Source: Halobacillus faecis
GTDB taxonomy: Bacteria; Bacillota; Bacilli; Bacillales; Halobacillaceae
Reading direction: 5' to 3'
Assembly (NCBI RefSeq): GCF_007991335.1
Contig: NZ_BJYD01000017.1
Span: 186,001-250,000 of the forward strand
DNA length: 64,000 bases
Below are positions 60,894-64,000 of this stretch, one piece after another; within the stretch, counting starts at the first letter, position 1, and each line of letters starts with the position of its first letter. The notes under the pieces are model-generated. The model was not told the DNA's origin, did no database searches, and worked only from the letters and a program-made list of their open reading frames with translations. The translations under genes and the position numbers were made by a program.

Positions 60894-62294
60894 ATGCACA
60901 TGGAAACATTCTTCGTGATCGTCAACATCGCTCTTATTTTTGCTCTTATTTTTGTCCTCATCCGTTTGCAGCAAAAACACGTTTCTTTCAGTAAGCGAGT
61001 CTTTGTGGGTCTTGGGCTTGGGGTACTTTTAGGTGTTTACTTGCAGTTTGCCTTTGGTACCGATTCCAGCATCACCGCGCAGACAACGGACTGGTACAAC
61101 ATAGCCGGACGTGGATATGTACGCTTGCTTATGATGATTGTCATCCCGCTGATCATGGTGTCGATCATACAATCCATTATCAATCTCGAAAAAACTTCAG
61201 AGCTAGGAAAAGTATCTCTGTGGATCATCGGTGTTCTCGTAGGAACAACGGCCATTGCAGCACTTGTGGGGATCGGTAGCTCCTTTTTGTTTGATCTTGA
61301 TGCAAGTCAAATAGAAGCCGGTCAAGCTGAAGAAAGCCGGGGATTATATTTAGAAGAACGACTGACAGAGGTTCAGGATATGTCCACCCCTCAAAAGATT
61401 CTCGAATTTATACCGGCGAACCCTTTTCTTGACATGACAGGAGATCGGGCAACGTCTACCATCGCGGTGGTCATCTTCTCTGCCTTCATCGGCATCGCTG
61501 TTCTCGGCGTGCGTCGCAAAAAACCGGAACAAGCAGAAATGTTTGTCAAAATCGTCAACTCCTTTTACGCGGTCGTGATGCGGATCGTTACCCTTGTCCT
61601 CCGCCTCACTCCCATTGGAATTCTAGGACTGATGGCTGTCACTGTAGCAAAAACAGATATAGCTGGAATCCTTGAATTAGGAAAATTCGTACTCGCTTCT
61701 TATGTTGCCTTAGGTGTGATGTTCATCCTCCACCTTTTATTGATCGGAATTTTCGGGTTAAATCCTTTCACCTATTTACGAAAAGTACTGCCTGTTCTCA
61801 GTTTTGCCTTCACATCAAGGTCCAGTGCTGGAACAATCCCATTGAATATTTCTGCTCAGAAAAACAGCCTTGGGGTTGAAGAAGGGGTGGCGAACATGTC
61901 CGCTTCCTTCGGTGCCACCATCGGACAAAATGGCTGTGCCGGTATCTATCCAGCCATGCTCGCGGTCATGATTGCCCCTTCTGTCGGGATCGATCCATTA
62001 AGCCCTGGCTTCCTGCTTCAGCTTGTTTTAATTGTGGCCATCAGCTCATTTGGAGTCGCCGGCGTCGGTGGCGGGGCGACATTTGCGGCATTAATCGTCC
62101 TCTCTTCTATGAACCTCCCTGTCGCTCTTGCCGGATTGCTTATTTCGGTTGAGCCTCTGATTGACATGGGACGTACGGCCTTGAACGTCAATGGTGCCAT
62201 GACTTCTGGAACATTGACCTCACGCGTGATGAAGACCTTAAATCTTGAGCGCTTCAACGACAAAGAAGCAGTTGAAAAAGATATCGCCTTATGA
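60894..62294 (+). CDS. tcyP: L-cystine/dicarboxylate-type symporter TcyP
   Basis: A 466-residue member of the DAACS family (glutamate transporter fold) with about 8 helices and two re-entrant loops. The TcyP-like features are SFAFTSRSSAGTIPLN near 301-316 and GATIGQNGCAGIYPAMLAVM near 342-361. In B. subtilis TcyP imports cystine with Na+. The start codon is ATG 60894 or 60900; AAGGAGG lies 4 and 10 bp before them, so the second is well placed too. Ends with a strong terminator shared with the convergent ggt gene. Confidence 0.92.
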   Translation: MHMETFFVIVNIALIFALIFVLIRLQQKHVSFSKRVFVGLGLGVLLGVYLQFAFGTDSSITAQTTDWYNIAGRGYVRLLMMIVIPLIMVSIIQSIINLEKTSELGKVSLWIIGVLVGTTAIAALVGIGSSFLFDLDASQIEAGQAEESRGLYLEERLTEVQDMSTPQKILEFIPANPFLDMTGDRATSTIAVVIFSAFIGIAVLGVRRKKPEQAEMFVKIVNSFYAVVMRIVTLVLRLTPIGILGLMAVTVAKTDIAGILELGKFVLASYVALGVMFILHLLLIGIFGLNPFTYLRKVLPVLSFAFTSRSSAGTIPLNISAQKNSLGVEEGVANMSASFGATIGQNGCAGIYPAMLAVMIAPSVGIDPLSPGFLLQLVLIVAISSFGVAGVGGGATFAALIVLSSMNLPVALAGLLISVEPLIDMGRTALNVNGAMTSGTLTSRVMKTLNLERFNDKEAVEKDIAL

Positions 62295-62298
62295 TTCA

Positions 62299-62331
62299 AA
62301 AAAGGCCTCTCCAATTAAGGAGAGGCCTTTT
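62299..62331. terminator. Bidirectional terminator tcyP / ggt
   Basis: AAAAAGGCCTCTCC pairs with GGAGAGGCCTTTTT around a 6-nt loop; it serves both converging genes. Confidence 0.92.
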
Positions 62332-62335
62332 TCAT

Positions 62336-64000
62336 CTATTGCGCTGTACTCACATCATCCATACCATCCTGATTCCCGATCTGCCATGTTCCTAAACGTC
62401 GAGGATCTCCGCCTCCGTACATTTGGAGGACATCCCCGTTTGTGCGGATCCCAAGTCCCTGGATGCCGCCATAGAAAACAGGAGAATCATGTTCAATAAC
62501 AGAGTAGCCTTTCAAATCCCTTAAACGGGCGATGGGCTGCTGCTCGATCAAATTTTCAACATGGACGACGTTATCTTCTGTATAAAAACGACTGCGGCTG
62601 ATGGCTTCCTGTAAGGTCAGCTGTTCACCAGTGTCTTCATTCCGCCCATACTCGTACTGGATCAAGGTTTGGATCAGCATCGCCGGAATCCTTTTTCCAC
62701 CTGGAGAACCGATGCCGAGCACCGCTTTTCCATCTTTTTCAAAAATCATCGGCGAAACGAAAGAACGCGGGCGTTTGCCTGGTTCATAAGCGTTCATGGA
62801 ATCCTCCGCTGTATCGAAATTGTTCATTTGGTGGTTTAAGAAGAAACCATCGATGTACAATCCTGAGCCGAAGAATTTCCCCAGCGAGTTGGTCGCAGAA
62901 ACCATCATCCCGTCCTTATCGACAACAACAAAGTGCGTCGTATTGCGGTGATCCGCTTTTTCGCCTGGTGCGGTGTACAGATCCGCGGAGCTTGTCAGTG
63001 CACCTCCACCGACGGAAAATTCTTCTTCAAACAACTGCTCTGTATATTCCGTAGAAGTCAATTTTTCCTGCTCGACTTCCTCAAATGCAGGGTCACCCAG
63101 GGTGTACACACGATCGGTGTAGACCTTGTCGACGATTTTGTTCACAAGGTGGATATAAATATCTTCGTATTGTTGATCATTGACGATCTGTTCCATATTC
63201 TCAGGGAGATTCCCATCCAGAAAGGCAGGCCATCCGCCACCAGGAAGGGCATATTCCTCCTCCAAAACTTCATCCAAATTCGCTTCCAACTGCTCCAGCA
63301 TCTTCAATGCCTGGATTACAATAATGCCAGATGTCGGAGAGGAGCCGGCATATAAGGTCTGGCCTTTGAATTCACCTTTTGGTGCAGGACGTTTACCGAC
63401 TTCATATGCTTCAAGGTCACCTGGTTGAAAACCGAGTTGACTTGTAAGAGAATCAGCAACCTCCCCTTCATAGAAAGATCTAGCCCCTTCTTGTTGTAGT
63501 TTCTTCAAAGTCTCTGCAAGCTCTGCTTGAACAAGGGTATCGTTGATCTGCAATGGCCGATCTTCAGGATAAAACATGTTGTAAACAGCCGGGTCTTCAT
63601 TTCCTGATTGAATAAAACGTCTTGAGTTTTGAAGCTGCTCATTGAAAATCCGCCCGACTTTGATGCCTTCTTCACTGTGAGTGACCGCATCTTCGAGCAG
63701 TTCATTCCACTCCATTTGATCTCCGTAATCTTCATAAACCTCTCCCATCCCTTTTACAAAGCCAGGGATAGCAATTCCGCGTTGTGGACGAGCCCCGCTG
63801 ACAGGAGCTGCTTCACGGTAATCGTACGTGATCGCTCCTTCATCCGGTTCGTGGACAATCATTTGTCCACCCCCTCCAATCCCGGAGCCATAAGGTTCAA
63901 CGACATTCAGCACAAAGGAAACGGCAATGGCTGCTTCAGCAGCATTCCCTCCCTCGTTAAGTACCTTCATCCCTGCTTCTACAGCAAGAGGATGTACAGC
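62336..64000 (-). CDS. ggt: Gamma-glutamyltransferase, truncated by window end
   Basis: The frame is open to 64000, with GTAxxHPLAVEAG-type sequence ahead of the first ATG at 63970, so the true start lies outside. About 555 residues remain. Family: Ntn-hydrolase precursor that self-cleaves into two subunits and transfers the gamma-glutamyl group of glutathione or poly-gamma-glutamate. The cleavage-site nucleophile Thr is in HRNTTHFVVVD; the glutamate-binding GSGIGGGGQM precedes it and the oxyanion GSPGGKRIP follows. Whether it is a cell-bound or secreted form cannot be told without the N-terminus. Confidence 0.93.
   Translation of the reverse strand, partial: AVHPLAVEAGMKVLNEGGNAAEAAIAVSFVLNVVEPYGSGIGGGGQMIVHEPDEGAITYDYREAAPVSGARPQRGIAIPGFVKGMGEVYEDYGDQMEWNELLEDAVTHSEEGIKVGRIFNEQLQNSRRFIQSGNEDPAVYNMFYPEDRPLQINDTLVQAELAETLKKLQQEGARSFYEGEVADSLTSQLGFQPGDLEAYEVGKRPAPKGEFKGQTLYAGSSPTSGIIVIQALKMLEQLEANLDEVLEEEYALPGGGWPAFLDGNLPENMEQIVNDQQYEDIYIHLVNKIVDKVYTDRVYTLGDPAFEEVEQEKLTSTEYTEQLFEEEFSVGGGALTSSADLYTAPGEKADHRNTTHFVVVDKDGMMVSATNSLGKFFGSGLYIDGFFLNHQMNNFDTAEDSMNAYEPGKRPRSFVSPMIFEKDGKAVLGIGSPGGKRIPAMLIQTLIQYEYGRNEDTGEQLTLQEAISRSRFYTEDNVVHVENLIEQQPIARLRDLKGYSVIEHDSPVFYGGIQGLGIRTNGDVLQMYGGGDPRRLGTWQIGNQDGMDDVSTAQ

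Overview
The window comes from the chromosome of a Gram-positive Bacillaceae bacterium of moderate GC. The best fit is a halotolerant genus near Halobacillus or Virgibacillus. That genus guess rests on protein similarity from memory and on the gene content; no search was run. From about 11 kb to 54.6 kb the order follows the Bacillus subtilis guaA-pbuG-yebE-yebG-pur-yerA/B/C-pcrB-pcrA-ligA-yerH-gatCAB-dagK-yefA block, written here on the minus strand. The two ends are less conserved, accessory DNA.

Left arm (1-11 kb): the 3' end of a CPA1 Na+/H+ antiporter, an unassigned permease, katG behind a near-perfect PerR box, a small unknown protein, a Ca2+/Na+ exchanger, an aldehyde dehydrogenase/DUF779 pair, a PPK2 polyphosphate kinase, and then about 890 bp without a protein gene. 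That gap holds the most striking signal in the window: a candidate structured RNA of about 460 nt on the minus strand. It has an extended -10 promoter, a CcpA cre-like site upstream, a 22-bp closing helix joining its two ends, nested internal hairpins and a terminator-like hairpin. A small decayed piece of an rlmCD-type gene lies nearby.

Core (11-32 kb, minus strand): rlmCD, dagK, the gatCAB amidotransferase, a PutP/OpuE proline symporter with its own 41-codon accessory gene, 1-pyrroline-5-carboxylate dehydrogenase, camS, ligA, pcrA, pcrB, a YitT protein, yerC, yerB and yerA. A DUF2892 gene and a tiny EYxxD-type membrane protein gene lie on the plus strand.

Purine region (32-50 kb, minus strand): the full operon purEKBCSQLFMNHD, yebG, yebE, the pbuG-type purine permease and guaA. 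Three guanine-class riboswitches with terminators precede purE, pbuG and guaA. The purE and pbuG promoters also carry inverted PurR-box pairs, so initiation and elongation are probably both controlled. A perfect 20-bp palindrome sits inside the pur operon between purB and purC, and a 21-bp-phased repeat array lies beside pbuG.

Right arm (50-64 kb): a transglutaminase-like/DUF58/MoxR operon, a two-component system followed by redox genes (TlpA-like, CcdA, unknown membrane protein), a SpsF-like nucleotidyltransferase with altered signature motifs, a quinone-inducible type ring-cleaving dioxygenase with an MhqR-like operator, a TcyP cystine symporter, and a gamma-glutamyltransferase cut by the window end.
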